The notes under the pieces are model-generated. The model ran no database searches. It saw only the letters and a list, made by a program, of their open reading frames with translations, and was not told where the DNA came from. A DNA stretch of 64,000 nt from Sporomusa ovata DSM 2662 (GTDB lineage: Bacteria; Bacillota; Negativicutes; Sporomusales; Sporomusaceae). Numbering within the stretch: position 1 is the stretch's first letter; each line of letters begins with the position of its first letter. Shown in pieces: positions 16,412 to 25,565 of the stretch. Position numbers and translations under genes: made by a program. The stretch covers positions 806,001-870,000 of the forward strand of contig NZ_ASXP01000003.1 in assembly GCF_000445445.1 (NCBI RefSeq), given 5' to 3'.

Positions 16412-18055
16412 TTACCAATATCCCATTAAGGACAGATTACCTTGACAACCCTGCTTATCTCCAAGTAGCTTGCTGAATTGTCCTTCTACATATAAATTGT
16501 CGCTTAAACCGGCCTTCAACCCCAAATTGATTTGATACATATTGCTTCCAATTCTGTTTTGGCTTTGCTCACCTGAAATATCGGCTACATTATCGCCCTT
16601 AAACTCATGGATATAATGTACCCCGAGCGAGGTAGTCATTACTGCTTTGTTACTTTGCATTACCGCTTTGCGCAGTTGCAGGCCTAGCCGCCCCTGTAAA
16701 GAATCAGCTTTTTTTAGCGACACATTTGCCCCCATATTATCTGTAAAATCTCCCTGATGAATACCAATATACGATAATTGCATCTGTGGTTCCAGTACCA
16801 GACCATGCTGTTGTTGAAAAGTCACACCATGCTCCAGCGAAGTAACAAATAGTCGTCCCGAATACTGCTGTTTAAGACCATACCCATAATAACCTGGCAC
16901 ATTGTTGGTAAAATCCAGATTGCCATATAGTAAGGCTGCATTAAAATAACCGGAACGGCCGGTCTCCGTTGGCATCCTGATTACGGAATAAAAGCCGCCA
17001 TAATTTCCTGTTATCTTGTTTTTCACATTATTTGCCGTATTCCTTTGATTAGTTTCTCCATGTCCGGCAATGAAACCAACATACACTTTATTCTTTTCCC
17101 CAACAGCAGTCCCACTAACCAGGTTTTCCCAGCCCACCTGCAGGCCTTTCGTCTGCGCATGATAGTTGGAGCCAGAACCATTCGTGTAACTCGTATCATT
17201 GCCAAAAGGACTTACCCAAATAGTATTATTTTCCTTTCCTGCTACGACCTGTGAAGTACGCAGTTCATACATATGTAAACCTAAATCGTCAACAACCCCT
17301 CGGCTTAGGTTTTGCCCATTGGTAATTGCCGCACTATAACTTGAGAGATAATTAGGTGCATACAAAGCATATACCAGCCAGGACATTGTATTTTCAGGTT
17401 GACCACTACGTTTCCAATACTGATAAGCTCCCCCGCTACGATATTCATTGCCAGCAGCCATTGGCGATGCGGTACCGGCAATAAGCTCTGTTCCCTTTGG
17501 TACGGAAATCACATAAATATCCTGTAAATCAGAACCCCAGCCAGCCAATATCGCCTGGGCATTGCGTGAATCTGCCACAGAAAAGTATTTGTCCGACCAC
17601 CATGCACCTAAATAACCCTGGGTAATCTCATCTGATTTCAGATGATTACCCCTGCGAACTAGTTTCATGTCTTGCTCAGTTTCCACAATCCGAACCGCCG
17701 TATCAGTAATACCTGGCGTACTTGTAAACGAATAAAAATTACTATAGTAATTTAGGCCGGCAAAATTAGTAAACCCCGCAGCTAACAAAATTTGTCTTTT
17801 TTGTTCCAACAAAGCATCAGTAACACCAGGAACAATATTCACTGCACTCTGGCCACTCACAGTCTGTGCCGGGCTGGTTCCCTGGGCCTGAATCTGGGCA
17901 TCAATTGCTGCAAGCGCGTTATTCCAGTCCTTAACCTGCTGGGACTCTGCAGCAACTGGTGTGATGTTAAATAACAATATTGCAACACTGATAACGGTGG
18001 TCGCGAATTGTTTCTGCCAATTTTTGAAACTACTTTTATACGCGTGCATTAACAT
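16412..18055 (-). CDS. Autotransporter with possible ADP-ribosyltransferase-like passenger
   Basis: A 547-residue exported protein: signal peptide with hydrophobic core VISVAILLFNITPVAA and likely cleavage near residue 36, a passenger to about residue 270, then a C-terminal beta-barrel of alternating aromatic strands ending in the aromatic residue Trp. The barrel fits autotransporter domains and implies an outer membrane. The passenger contains LVRRGN (133-137), GAWWSDKYFS (150-159), VISVPKGTELIAGTASP (182-198) and GNEYRSGGAYQYW (202-214). The order of Arg, a W-S-rich strand, 'vPkGT' and a Gly-rich QYW end resembles secreted ADP-ribosyltransferase or TNT-like NAD-binding toxin folds. That is inference from pattern only. 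ATG has AAGGAG at 6 nt; monocistronic. Confidence 0.8.
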   Translation of the reverse strand: MLMHAYKSSFKNWQKQFATTVISVAILLFNITPVAAESQQVKDWNNALAAIDAQIQAQGTSPAQTVSGQSAVNIVPGVTDALLEQKRQILLAAGFTNFAGLNYYSNFYSFTSTPGITDTAVRIVETEQDMKLVRRGNHLKSDEITQGYLGAWWSDKYFSVADSRNAQAILAGWGSDLQDIYVISVPKGTELIAGTASPMAAGNEYRSGGAYQYWKRSGQPENTMSWLVYALYAPNYLSSYSAAITNGQNLSRGVVDDLGLHMYELRTSQVVAGKENNTIWVSPFGNDTSYTNGSGSNYHAQTKGLQVGWENLVSGTAVGEKNKVYVGFIAGHGETNQRNTANNVKNKITGNYGGFYSVIRMPTETGRSGYFNAALLYGNLDFTNNVPGYYGYGLKQQYSGRLFVTSLEHGVTFQQQHGLVLEPQMQLSYIGIHQGDFTDNMGANVSLKKADSLQGRLGLQLRKAVMQSNKAVMTTSLGVHYIHEFKGDNVADISGEQSQNRIGSNMYQINLGLKAGLSDNLYVEGQFSKLLGDKQGCQGNLSLMGYW

Positions 18056-18591
18056 ACTCAGCTCCTTGCACTAGAATCTACCCCTGCTGTTTTTTCCCAA
18101 ACAGGAAAACATCGGTAGTGTTACTCCCATCTGGCTCTAAATAATTTTGCCTTACACTACGAAGACAATCGATTCCGTTCACTTTTAGAAAAGCAACTTA
18201 CATATACCCCCAATCATTTCCCAGGAAACGCAAGAATATCTATAAACTCCCTGCTAAGATATAAATATGTAATATCAACTATTTACCATAAAATATAAAA
18301 ACTCCTGCAAGACATTGAACATACATTTCCTGCAGAAGTTTACGCTATCAGATTTTCTCTTATCACGTTATCGCGGGGACAGGTTACTTGACATAGACCT
18401 CTCCCCGTGACATTTCTATAATGTTAAATCATTCCATTATTTTTAAAAAATAATTTATGAGGCAGTAATTACAGCTCTCAATCTATTAAAACGAGAAAAA
18501 TAATACATCAATGGAAATTCATGGAGGAATTTGCAACTTTTTGTATAATTATATTTTGTTAGATGATTTAATAATTTAAGGAGGAATAAGT
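18056..18591. other. Long intergenic region between the autotransporter and lipoprotein genes
   Basis: This 536-nt stretch holds divergent promoters, an imperfect CTCCTGCA/TGCAG inverted repeat at 18303-18342 and a REP-like element at 18372-18416. I see no coding sequence. Confidence 0.6.
18372..18416. repeat. REP-like element, copy A
   Basis: Contains GGGGACAGGTTACTTGACA followed by ACCTCTCCCCG; CGGGGA (18374-18379) pairs with TCCCCG (18402-18407). The same GGGACAGGT..TTGACA core recurs in the opposite orientation at 30613 and as a G/C-rich variant at 19561. Confidence 0.6.
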
Positions 18592-19530
18592 ATGAATCTT
18601 AAAAAACTAGTGGCAGCACTCTGTGCGGTAATAATATTGTTGGTAGTTAGTGGATGTAATAGTACCTTGGATCTAAGTCTCAATGTCGCCAAAGGGGACA
18701 AGTACAATACCCACACATTATGCAATCAAGACATGATCTTTTCGGTAAATAATAAAACAAGCAAAGTACATCAGATAGTGGATATGAATCTTTCCATGGA
18801 TGTAAAGGATGTTGATAAGGACAAAAATGTCACTATAGATTATAAATATGATTCCATAAAAATTTCTACTGAATGTGCAGGCCAAAGAATGGAGTATGAT
18901 TCAAAGCAAAATAATGAACGCAATCCTTTATCCCAGATATATGGAGGTATTATCGGAAAAAGTTTTACTGTAAAATTGGATAAAAAAGGACAAGTTCTTG
19001 AATTAATAGGAATAGATGATATTATAAATTCAATGATTGACAATATTAAAGGAAGCGAAGAGCAAAAGAAAGCGTTTAAGAATTCTCTAAATCAAAGCTT
19101 TGGTGATAATGCAATTAAATCAATGATAAAGCAAATGACGAGTTACTACCCTGACAAGGAGATTAAAGTCGGGGATATTTGGGATAATAAATATGATATA
19201 AAAACATTTTTCCCAATCTCTGTTAATAATAAGTTACAGCTTGTAGGCGTGAAGGATGGGCTGTTAAACGTTGATGTACAATCAACTATAGCTACAGATA
19301 CTAAAAATAATACAATAGATTTTATGGGAGTAAAGGGAAACGTAAATCTAAATGGTGATAGCAAGGGAAATATAAATATTACAAAAAGTAATGGACTTGT
19401 TCAAAATGGCACGTTTACGCAAAACATAAGTGGTGAAATAGAATTATTGGCTAATCAATCAATACCTGAGAATATTAATATGCCAATAACAATGACGTCC
19501 ACGATAACTTACGAGACTACAAAACAGTAA
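18592..19530 (+). CDS. Putative lipoprotein, DUF6263-like
   Basis: A 312-residue exported lipoprotein. A lysine-containing signal peptide ends in the lipobox VVSGC, with the lipidated Cys at residue 22. The body is rich in Asn, Asp and Lys and in beta-strand-like sequence, with repeated 'kGd..n' turns (SLNVAKGDKYNTH, EIKVGDIWDNKYD). The pattern resembles the DUF6263 family of unknown function; I am moderately sure of this. Ribosome-binding site AAGGAGG precedes the ATG. The AT-rich composition differs from the neighbouring genes. It is flanked by REP-like elements on both sides, which hints at a mobile past. Confidence 0.8.
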   Translation: MNLKKLVAALCAVIILLVVSGCNSTLDLSLNVAKGDKYNTHTLCNQDMIFSVNNKTSKVHQIVDMNLSMDVKDVDKDKNVTIDYKYDSIKISTECAGQRMEYDSKQNNERNPLSQIYGGIIGKSFTVKLDKKGQVLELIGIDDIINSMIDNIKGSEEQKKAFKNSLNQSFGDNAIKSMIKQMTSYYPDKEIKVGDIWDNKYDIKTFFPISVNNKLQLVGVKDGLLNVDVQSTIATDTKNNTIDFMGVKGNVNLNGDSKGNINITKSNGLVQNGTFTQNISGEIELLANQSIPENINMPITMTSTITYETTKQ

Positions 19531-19560
19531 ACTTACTGATAAAAAAGTCTGCCGTTATTT

Positions 19561-19634
19561 AAATGTCGGGGGGACGGGGTTATTGACATCGATCCATTGT
19601 GCTGGTTGTCATTAACCCCGCCCCCTGACATTTT
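19561..19634. repeat. REP-like long inverted repeat, copy B
   Basis: Arms 19561-19588 and 19607-19634 are complementary over about 28 nt with a few mismatches (left arm AAATGTCGGGGGGACGGGGT). It can fold as a terminator for the lipoprotein gene. The sequence is related to copies A and C. Confidence 0.65.
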
Positions 19635-19730
19635 CTAAAGGTGTTGAAAATATGAATTGTATAGCTTGTAATGCTTGTCGGTATAGTAATAGTAGCAAGA
19701 TAACTACCTAACTGTTTGGAGGTGTAATTT

Positions 19731-20378
19731 TTGAGCATAACAGAAGAATTGGTACACATTACGGCAGATATGGCTATGCTTGAAGGGGAACTTAAAATAC
19801 CCGCTAACTCGCAGGGAATTGTACTCTTTGCCCACGGCAGCGGCAGCAGCCGTCACAGTCCTCGCAACAATTATGTTGCACGTGTATTAAATAATAATGA
19901 ACTGGCAACTTTGCTTATGGACTTATTAACACCTGAAGAAGATAGAAATTATGACACAAGGTTTGATATTGAGCTACTTACGCAACGGCTAATCATAGCT
20001 ACCGATTGGATACGAAATAATAGGCAAACTCAGCGTCTGCCTATAGGCTATTTTGGGGCAAGCACCGGTGCTGCAGCGGCCTTGAAAGCTTCTGCTATGC
20101 AAACTTCAGTCCAGGCAGTGGTATCGCGTGGCGGTCGACCTGACTTAGCAGGGAGCGACTTAAACCGAGTAATCGCTCCTGTTTTGCTTCTTGTTGGTAA
20201 TCATGATTTTGGCGTAATAGACCTGAATGAAAAGGCTTTTGCCCAATTACAATCAACTAAGAAGCTCATCCTCATACCAGGCGCTACTCATTTATTTGAA
20301 GAAGCTGGAACCCTTGAGCAAGTGGCCAGTCATGCCGCTGACTGGTTTAGAAAATATCTGGCTTCAGCAAAGCATTAG
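19731..20378 (+). CDS. Alpha/beta hydrolase (dienelactone hydrolase-like)
   Basis: A 215-residue alpha/beta hydrolase. FAHGSGSSRHSPRN near residue 33 is the oxyanion region, YFGASTGAAAA near residue 108 holds the nucleophile serine (GAST-G), VGNHDFGV near residue 155 supplies the acid, and PGATHLFEEAG near residue 185 the histidine. Substrate unknown; relatives are often annotated as dienelactone hydrolase-like or phosphoribosyltransferase-linked hydrolases. The start is TTG, placed by TTGGAGG at good spacing. The SDR gene follows after 63 nt on the same strand and may be co-transcribed. Confidence 0.85.
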   Translation: MSITEELVHITADMAMLEGELKIPANSQGIVLFAHGSGSSRHSPRNNYVARVLNNNELATLLMDLLTPEEDRNYDTRFDIELLTQRLIIATDWIRNNRQTQRLPIGYFGASTGAAAALKASAMQTSVQAVVSRGGRPDLAGSDLNRVIAPVLLLVGNHDFGVIDLNEKAFAQLQSTKKLILIPGATHLFEEAGTLEQVASHAADWFRKYLASAKH

Positions 20379-20441
20379 ACAATTTTTATCTATACCGCTG
20401 CAAGTCGCTTTTTAAAGCAATTAATGTAAAGGAGTCTTCAA

Positions 20442-21320
20442 ATGGAAAATAATAGCCAGCAAACAAATACACCTGCCTCTTTCCCACCTCAGCAGCAAGA
20501 TCAACAACCAGGCAGTGAACTTGCTATGACCCCTCGCCCGATTTCAGTTAAGCAAGACTATAAGCCTTGCGGTAAATTAGAAAAAAAAATAGCATTAATC
20601 AGCGGTGGTGATAGTGGAATTGGACGAGCTGTTTCTCTTTTGTACGCGCTGGAAGGTGCTGACATCGGCATCATTTATCTCAATGAACATGCTGATGCAA
20701 ATATGACCAAAAGTGATATCGAAAAACTTGGGCATCGCTGTCTTCTCCTTGCCGGTGATGTTGGAAATGAAGAGTTTTGTAAATATGCTGTCACTCAAGT
20801 GATTAACGAGTTTGGTCATCTTGACATCCTAGTCAACAATGCTGCGGAACAGCATGTCCAAACAACCCTGGAGAATATTACCGCTGAGCAATTGGAACGA
20901 ACCTTCCGCACGAATATTTTCTCGTACTTCTATCTCAGCAAAGCCGCCTTACCTCACTTAACCAATGGATGTGTAATTATAAATACAACATCCATTACTG
21001 CTTATGAGGGTCATGAGTTGTTGATGGACTATGCAGCCAGCAAGGGCGCAATCGTCACTTTTACCCGCTCACTCGCGCAGTCACTTGTTGGAAAAGGTAT
21101 CCGTGTAAACGGCGTTGCTCCCGGACCAATATGGACACCCCTTATTCCTGCCTCGTTCAACGAACAACACGTAGCCCAGTTTGGGCAAGATACGCCGATG
21201 AAACGCGCCGGGCAGCCGGCCGAGGTTGCACCGTCCTATCTCTTTTTGGCCTCACAAGATTCCTCCTATGTAACAGGGCAAATACTGCACGTCAATGGCG
21301 GAACCATTGTAAACGGCTAG
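20442..21320 (+). CDS. Short-chain dehydrogenase/reductase, YhdF-like
   Basis: A 292-residue NAD(P)-dependent oxidoreductase of the SDR family with the extended N-terminus (Gln/Pro-rich, about 40 residues) seen in YhdF/glucose-dehydrogenase-like stress proteins. The cofactor motif GGDSGIGRA is near residue 54, NNAA near 129, catalytic Ser in TTSITAYEG, YAASKGA with Tyr and Lys near 196-200, and the PGPIWTPLIP loop near 228. The substrate is unknown. Ribosome-binding site AAGGAG precedes the ATG. Likely in an operon with the upstream hydrolase. Confidence 0.9.
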   Translation: MENNSQQTNTPASFPPQQQDQQPGSELAMTPRPISVKQDYKPCGKLEKKIALISGGDSGIGRAVSLLYALEGADIGIIYLNEHADANMTKSDIEKLGHRCLLLAGDVGNEEFCKYAVTQVINEFGHLDILVNNAAEQHVQTTLENITAEQLERTFRTNIFSYFYLSKAALPHLTNGCVIINTTSITAYEGHELLMDYAASKGAIVTFTRSLAQSLVGKGIRVNGVAPGPIWTPLIPASFNEQHVAQFGQDTPMKRAGQPAEVAPSYLFLASQDSSYVTGQILHVNGGTIVNG

Positions 21321-21386
21321 CGTAATTTACCCGTCTGATGGTCTTTGACCATCAATTTTCATCAAAATCGTTAAATATAAAAAAAC

Positions 21387-21415
21387 CCTGCCAAATTCAT
21401 ACAAAATTTGGCAGG
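21387..21415. terminator. Bidirectional terminator of the CTGCCAAATT family
   Basis: CCTGCCAAATT pairs with AATTTGGCAGG with A and T runs outside, between convergent genes. A closely similar hairpin recurs at 55220-55263 and a half-copy at 47936. Confidence 0.8.
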
Positions 21416-21453
21416 ATTCTCACCAGATTCTTCCTACCAGGTAAAACTTTCAG

Positions 21454-21999
21454 TCAGATAATCATTTCTTGCCTTATAGTATTTGCTAATTCTAATCCTT
21501 TTAAGACTTCTACTATTGTTAGTGCAAAGTGCGGCGAAGTCCCCGGTCCACGTGAAGTAATTATATTACCATCAATTATTGTACTGTCCGACCCGCTTGT
21601 TTCAGCATCTTGTAAATGCTGCTCAAGCCCTGGATAACAAGTAGCTGATTTTCCTTTGAGAAGCCCTAATTTACCTAAAATAGTCGGAGCTGCACAGATA
21701 GCTGCAACCCATTTTCCCCGTTCCGCAGCTATTACTAGCTGTTCATTTAAACCAACATGTTTGTCCATAGTTTGCGTTCCTTGCGCTCCCCCCGGAAGTA
21801 TTATCATGTCAACATCCGAATAGTCAACACTATCATATAATACATCCGCAATAACCGTAATATTATGTGCGCCGGTTACTTCCTTTTTCCCCATAATAGA
21901 AACCATTTGAATAGTAATACCTGCTCTGCGTAAAATATCAACGACACTAATTGCTTCTATCTCCTCAAATCCATCTGCTAAATGCAATAATACTTTCAT
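21454..21999 (-). CDS. DJ-1/PfpI family protein
   Basis: A 181-residue class I glutamine amidotransferase-like protein of the DJ-1/ThiJ/PfpI family. It begins MKVLLHLADGFEEIEA, with the conserved Glu, and has the nucleophilic-elbow cysteine in AAICAAPTIL near residue 100, followed by the family's RGPGTS segment. Members act as deglycases, chaperones or proteases; the role here is not known. The chosen ATG (21999) lies 9 nt after AAAGGA; an ATG six codons upstream lies before that ribosome-binding site. Monocistronic. Confidence 0.88.
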   Translation of the reverse strand: MKVLLHLADGFEEIEAISVVDILRRAGITIQMVSIMGKKEVTGAHNITVIADVLYDSVDYSDVDMIILPGGAQGTQTMDKHVGLNEQLVIAAERGKWVAAICAAPTILGKLGLLKGKSATCYPGLEQHLQDAETSGSDSTIIDGNIITSRGPGTSPHFALTIVEVLKGLELANTIRQEMII

Positions 22000-22346
22000 T
22001 TTCATACATCCTTTCATTATTTTACTGACACATTAGATCTACAACTTCCGGATAATTATCAATCCTATAATAAAATCGCCTCCAACCTCTGTATGAAAAT
22101 TACTTACTATCTGTCATTCTTGTTTTTTCCCAGTTTAACCCATCTATGTATAAACTTATTATAATACCGCTGCAAGCACGTGACAATTACCAACTTTTTT
22201 TATCCAACTGGTAAGTGTGCCAAGTCGCTTCCTTTGAGTACTTATATTCATAGCATCACATTACATCTATCTAAACCTGTTAATATAGTATTAGTAAATT
22301 TTCCTTTTTTATGTTTTTCATGGATATACAACTGTTACTTATAAAA
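22000..22346. other. Intergenic region, nothing recognised
   Basis: About 350 nt of AT-rich sequence upstream of the DJ-1 gene. An imperfect AACTT..AACTGG repeat is the only structure seen; no coding frame or known RNA is supported. Confidence 0.5.
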
Positions 22347-22387
22347 CAGCCCAAATTCTCGCACGAACGTGCAAGAAATCTAGGCTG
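22347..22387 (-). terminator. Terminator of the TSUP transporter gene
   Basis: CAGCC..TTCTCGCACG / CGTGCAAGAA..GGCTG forms a two-part stem directly beyond the stop codon of the transporter gene, followed by a T-rich stretch on the minus strand. Confidence 0.75.
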
Positions 22388-23143
22388 CTAAATTATCACT
22401 CCATGGGCCTTTACAAAAAGTCCAACGGCTAATCCAAAGCCAAGGATAATAATGCAAATTCGCAATAGCTTTTCATTTACCCGCTTCAATGCGTAGGCTC
22501 CTATCTGGCCGCCTGCAATAGAGGCAACTGAGGCCACCATAACTTGCGTCCACGCAACATCCCGGGAAAAAAGAAAAATCAAAACAGCGGAAGCGTTCAT
22601 TACTCCAGCCAATACATTTTTAGTCGCTCCTGCTTTGCGCACATCCAAACCTGCAATTGTCAAGGCAGCCAGCATTAAGATGCCAATGCCGCCACCAAAA
22701 TATCCACCGTAAACGGAAATAGCAAACTGCATGACTAAGGAAGTACCCAGCCCTAAGGGCTTTGAATTTCCGTTTGTTTTCCGGAAAAAGCTTCCCCATA
22801 AAAAAACAAATGTAGCAAATAGAACCAACCACGGTACCAAAAATTCAAAAATCGAAACAGGTGTCATCAACAAAAGAAGAGCACCAAAAACACCGCCAAT
22901 CAAACTAACGCCAAACAGAACCTTAAATGATAGTTGAGGTAACCCGGAAACATTCTTTCGTCCGGCAAAACCGGTTGTAATCTGCCCCGGAAAAAGTGCG
23001 ACAGTCGATGTAATATTGGCTGCCCGCGCATCCAATCCCGTAAACATCAATGCTGGAAAAGTAAGGAATGATCCTCCGCCAGCTAATGCATTTTGAACAC
23101 CTGCACAAAAAGCTGCAATAAAAAGAACTACAAATGTTATCAT
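22388..23143 (-). CDS. Sulfite exporter TauE/SafE (TSUP) family permease
   Basis: A 251-residue membrane protein with about eight hydrophobic segments. The first carries the family signature GVQNALAGGGSFLTFPAL, and a second internal repeat reads GGYFGGGIGILMLAALT near residue 145, as expected for the duplicated TSUP fold. These proteins export sulfite, sulfoacetate or related small anions; substrate not assignable here. No sulfur genes are adjacent. Single gene with its own terminator. Confidence 0.88.
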   Translation of the reverse strand: MITFVVLFIAAFCAGVQNALAGGGSFLTFPALMFTGLDARAANITSTVALFPGQITTGFAGRKNVSGLPQLSFKVLFGVSLIGGVFGALLLLMTPVSIFEFLVPWLVLFATFVFLWGSFFRKTNGNSKPLGLGTSLVMQFAISVYGGYFGGGIGILMLAALTIAGLDVRKAGATKNVLAGVMNASAVLIFLFSRDVAWTQVMVASVASIAGGQIGAYALKRVNEKLLRICIIILGFGLAVGLFVKAHGVII

Positions 23144-23378
23144 AAATTAAAGTACCACCTTCATTATCCTTCTTTCAGCGAACAAGCTTTTGATAATGTA
23201 GTTATTCGAGATTTATATGAAATGTTGACATTCCTCCCCTAATTTGGCGGAACCAGATATAAAAACCCCCGGCCTCTTGTCATTAACAACTACTTTTATA
23301 CTACGATCTTCTTGCTTCTAATCCTGTTTTTTAATGTCGTTGCTCCCTATTTTGCCAATGCCAATTCATTCAATTTAC

Positions 23379-24341
23379 TTAAAGTTGCCTCTGACCGAGA
23401 ACAATCATAATATCACCGGCGCTTATAACTTGTGTACCCGGAGGATTAGTGATTAGCTTATCCTCCCGCTTGATGGCCACTACAATCGAATTGAATCGTC
23501 CTTTAATATCATTTTCAATAAAGTCTTTCCCCACTAATGGAGATGTTGGCTGTACCGTAACCTCGGCAATATCCATATGTAGATCTTGATTGTAAAACAA
23601 GTTTTCGACAAAATCCATAATCACAGGTTTTATCATCGCCGAGACCATCTGCCGGCCACCCATTACAGATGGGAAAATAACTGTCGTAGCCCCTGCACGA
23701 CGCAGCTTTTCTTCTGCTTCCGCTCTATCAGCTCTTGCTACAATCGTCATCTCTGGGTTGAGACTTTTCCCTGTGAGGGTGACATATACATTATCCGCAT
23801 CATGAGATAACGCTGTAATCAAGCCTTTCGCCCTTTTCACGCCGGCTTGTAATAATATTTCATCAAGCGTTGCATCTCCATGGATGGTTAACACTTTTTC
23901 CTCACACAACTGTTCATAGAGTACCAAATCTTTTTCAATGACTACAAAGGCCTGCCTTTCATCCTGCAAACGCTGAATCACATTTCCCCCAACCTTGCCG
24001 GCGCCACATACAATAATATGATTATCTAAACTCGCAATACGCCTATTCATACCCTTCCTCCCAAAAAAATCTTTTAATCTTCCCTCTATCGACATGCTGA
24101 TTACTAATGTAAAAGTATAATAAGCCATCCCGACTCCAATAATAATAAACAAGCAAGTAAACATTCGGCCAGCCGCTGATTTTGGAACAATATCACCAAA
24201 ACCAACAGTAGCGATTGTTACCACCGCCAAATAGGTAGCATCATAAAAGGATAGATTTTCTAGTGACATAAAACCAAGAATACCAACTATTAAAATACCG
24301 ATAAAAAGAATAAGTGATAATTTTAAACGATCTAAATGCAT
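23379..24341 (-). CDS. Potassium channel protein with RCK (TrkA-N/TrkA-C) domains
   Basis: A 320-residue MthK-like channel. Two membrane helices flank a pore loop with the selectivity filter TVGFGD (about residues 45-50). The RCK N domain follows with the Rossmann motif IVCGAGKVGGNV near residue 110, and a TrkA-C domain closes the protein (SPLVGKDFIENDIKGR..GDIMIVLGQ). It would conduct K+ gated by a ligand such as Ca2+, NAD or a nucleotide. Ribosome-binding site AAGGGGGG precedes the ATG. Monocistronic. Confidence 0.92.
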   Translation of the reverse strand: MHLDRLKLSLILFIGILIVGILGFMSLENLSFYDATYLAVVTIATVGFGDIVPKSAAGRMFTCLFIIIGVGMAYYTFTLVISMSIEGRLKDFFGRKGMNRRIASLDNHIIVCGAGKVGGNVIQRLQDERQAFVVIEKDLVLYEQLCEEKVLTIHGDATLDEILLQAGVKRAKGLITALSHDADNVYVTLTGKSLNPEMTIVARADRAEAEEKLRRAGATTVIFPSVMGGRQMVSAMIKPVIMDFVENLFYNQDLHMDIAEVTVQPTSPLVGKDFIENDIKGRFNSIVVAIKREDKLITNPPGTQVISAGDIMIVLGQRQL

Positions 24342-24413
24342 ACTATCTCACCCCCCTTTACTTTATCGTACTGCCTATCATCTTAGTTTAACAATACATT
24401 CATTGTACGTCCA

Positions 24414-24447
24414 AAAATCCTTCCAGCTATATGCCGGAAGGATTTAT
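24414..24447 (-). terminator. Terminator of the zinc-dehydrogenase gene
   Basis: Minus-strand stem AAATCCTTCC/GGAAGGATTT with TTTTTGG after it, between the dehydrogenase gene and the K+ channel gene. Confidence 0.8.
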
Positions 24448-24525
24448 CTTTAGCTTCCGAAGCGACCTTCCTTGGGGAAATATCCATAAAAAATCAACCG
24501 ATTTGCAATAATAACAAAACAATCT

Positions 24526-25473
24526 TTATTCAACAATTTTAAATACACTTTTTAATGAACTCTGATCATTAAATGCTGCTTGGTATTCTTCCAATGTATA
24601 CACGCCGCCAATTAAGCCTTCCATAGATACCAGTTTTTTATCCAATAATCTGAGAGCTGCATCCATGGGACCGCAACGGGATCCTACTAAAGTGATCTCT
24701 TTTACTACCCATAAGGTAGGATTTAATAATGCCTGGTCGTGATACGTACTCTTCAGCACCACTTTTCCCATCGGTTTTACTATTTTTTGCGCATAGCTTA
24801 GGCCTGCTTGATTCCCTGTAGCCTCTACTACTACATCAAAATAACTCTCATAGTCAACCTGGGCAATTAACTGGACCCTCGCCTTGTTTTTAAATAAAAG
24901 CAAGGATTTATCATTTTTGCCTAATATAGTTAAATCGCAGCCAGTAAGGCTGAGTACCTGTCCTATCAGCTGTCCCAGCTTGCCATTTCCCACAATGGCT
25001 ACCTTATGAGTTGGCTTGATATGGCATTGGTTGGTAATTTCCAGCGCAGCAGCCAGCGGTTCGGCAAACACCGCTTCTAAATCAGCAACATCATCAGGAA
25101 CCAGATGCAGATTTGCCAGCGGTAAAGTAATATATTGAGCAAAGGCTCCATCCTTGTCAGTAATACCTAGTACTCTACGGTTTTTACAGTGGTTACTGTA
25201 GCCTTGACGACAGCGTTCGCATTCTCCGCAACCCAGGTTAATTTCGCCAACTACGCGTTTACCAATATAAGTTGAATCCTCTGCCTCTTCCACTATTCCC
25301 ACAAACTCGTGTCCTAGAATTCCCTGAAAACCTTTATATCCCTTAATAATCTCTTTATCTGTATTACAGATGGCTCCATATTGGATTCTAATTAGAGCCT
25401 CACCTTTTTCTCTCCTAGGCTGAGGATAATCCTCAATAAAGGTTAGTGCAGCATCGAAATATAAACACTTCAT
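24526..25473 (-). CDS. Zinc-binding medium-chain alcohol dehydrogenase-like protein
   Basis: A 315-residue MDR-family oxidoreductase. Catalytic zinc ligands are the Cys in GAICNTDKE near residue 36 and His/Glu in LGHEFVG near 54; the structural zinc site CGECERCRQGYSNHC has all four cysteines near 82-96. The Rossmann region VAIVGNGKLGQLIGQV lies near 158. It is shorter than most alcohol dehydrogenases (about 340-350). Substrate unknown; related proteins act on polyols or threonine. Ribosome-binding site AAAGGAGATG. Upstream lies the DUF4127 gene, 92 nt away on the same strand, possibly co-transcribed. Confidence 0.9.
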   Translation of the reverse strand: MKCLYFDAALTFIEDYPQPRREKGEALIRIQYGAICNTDKEIIKGYKGFQGILGHEFVGIVEEAEDSTYIGKRVVGEINLGCGECERCRQGYSNHCKNRRVLGITDKDGAFAQYITLPLANLHLVPDDVADLEAVFAEPLAAALEITNQCHIKPTHKVAIVGNGKLGQLIGQVLSLTGCDLTILGKNDKSLLLFKNKARVQLIAQVDYESYFDVVVEATGNQAGLSYAQKIVKPMGKVVLKSTYHDQALLNPTLWVVKEITLVGSRCGPMDAALRLLDKKLVSMEGLIGGVYTLEEYQAAFNDQSSLKSVFKIVE

Positions 25474-25565
25474 TTTCGCATCTCCTTTTACACATTGTTA
25501 TACACCTTGCTGCTCTCAATGTTTTTAATCATGAGTATTCCGTTGCTCAATTCAGCATTCATTGG

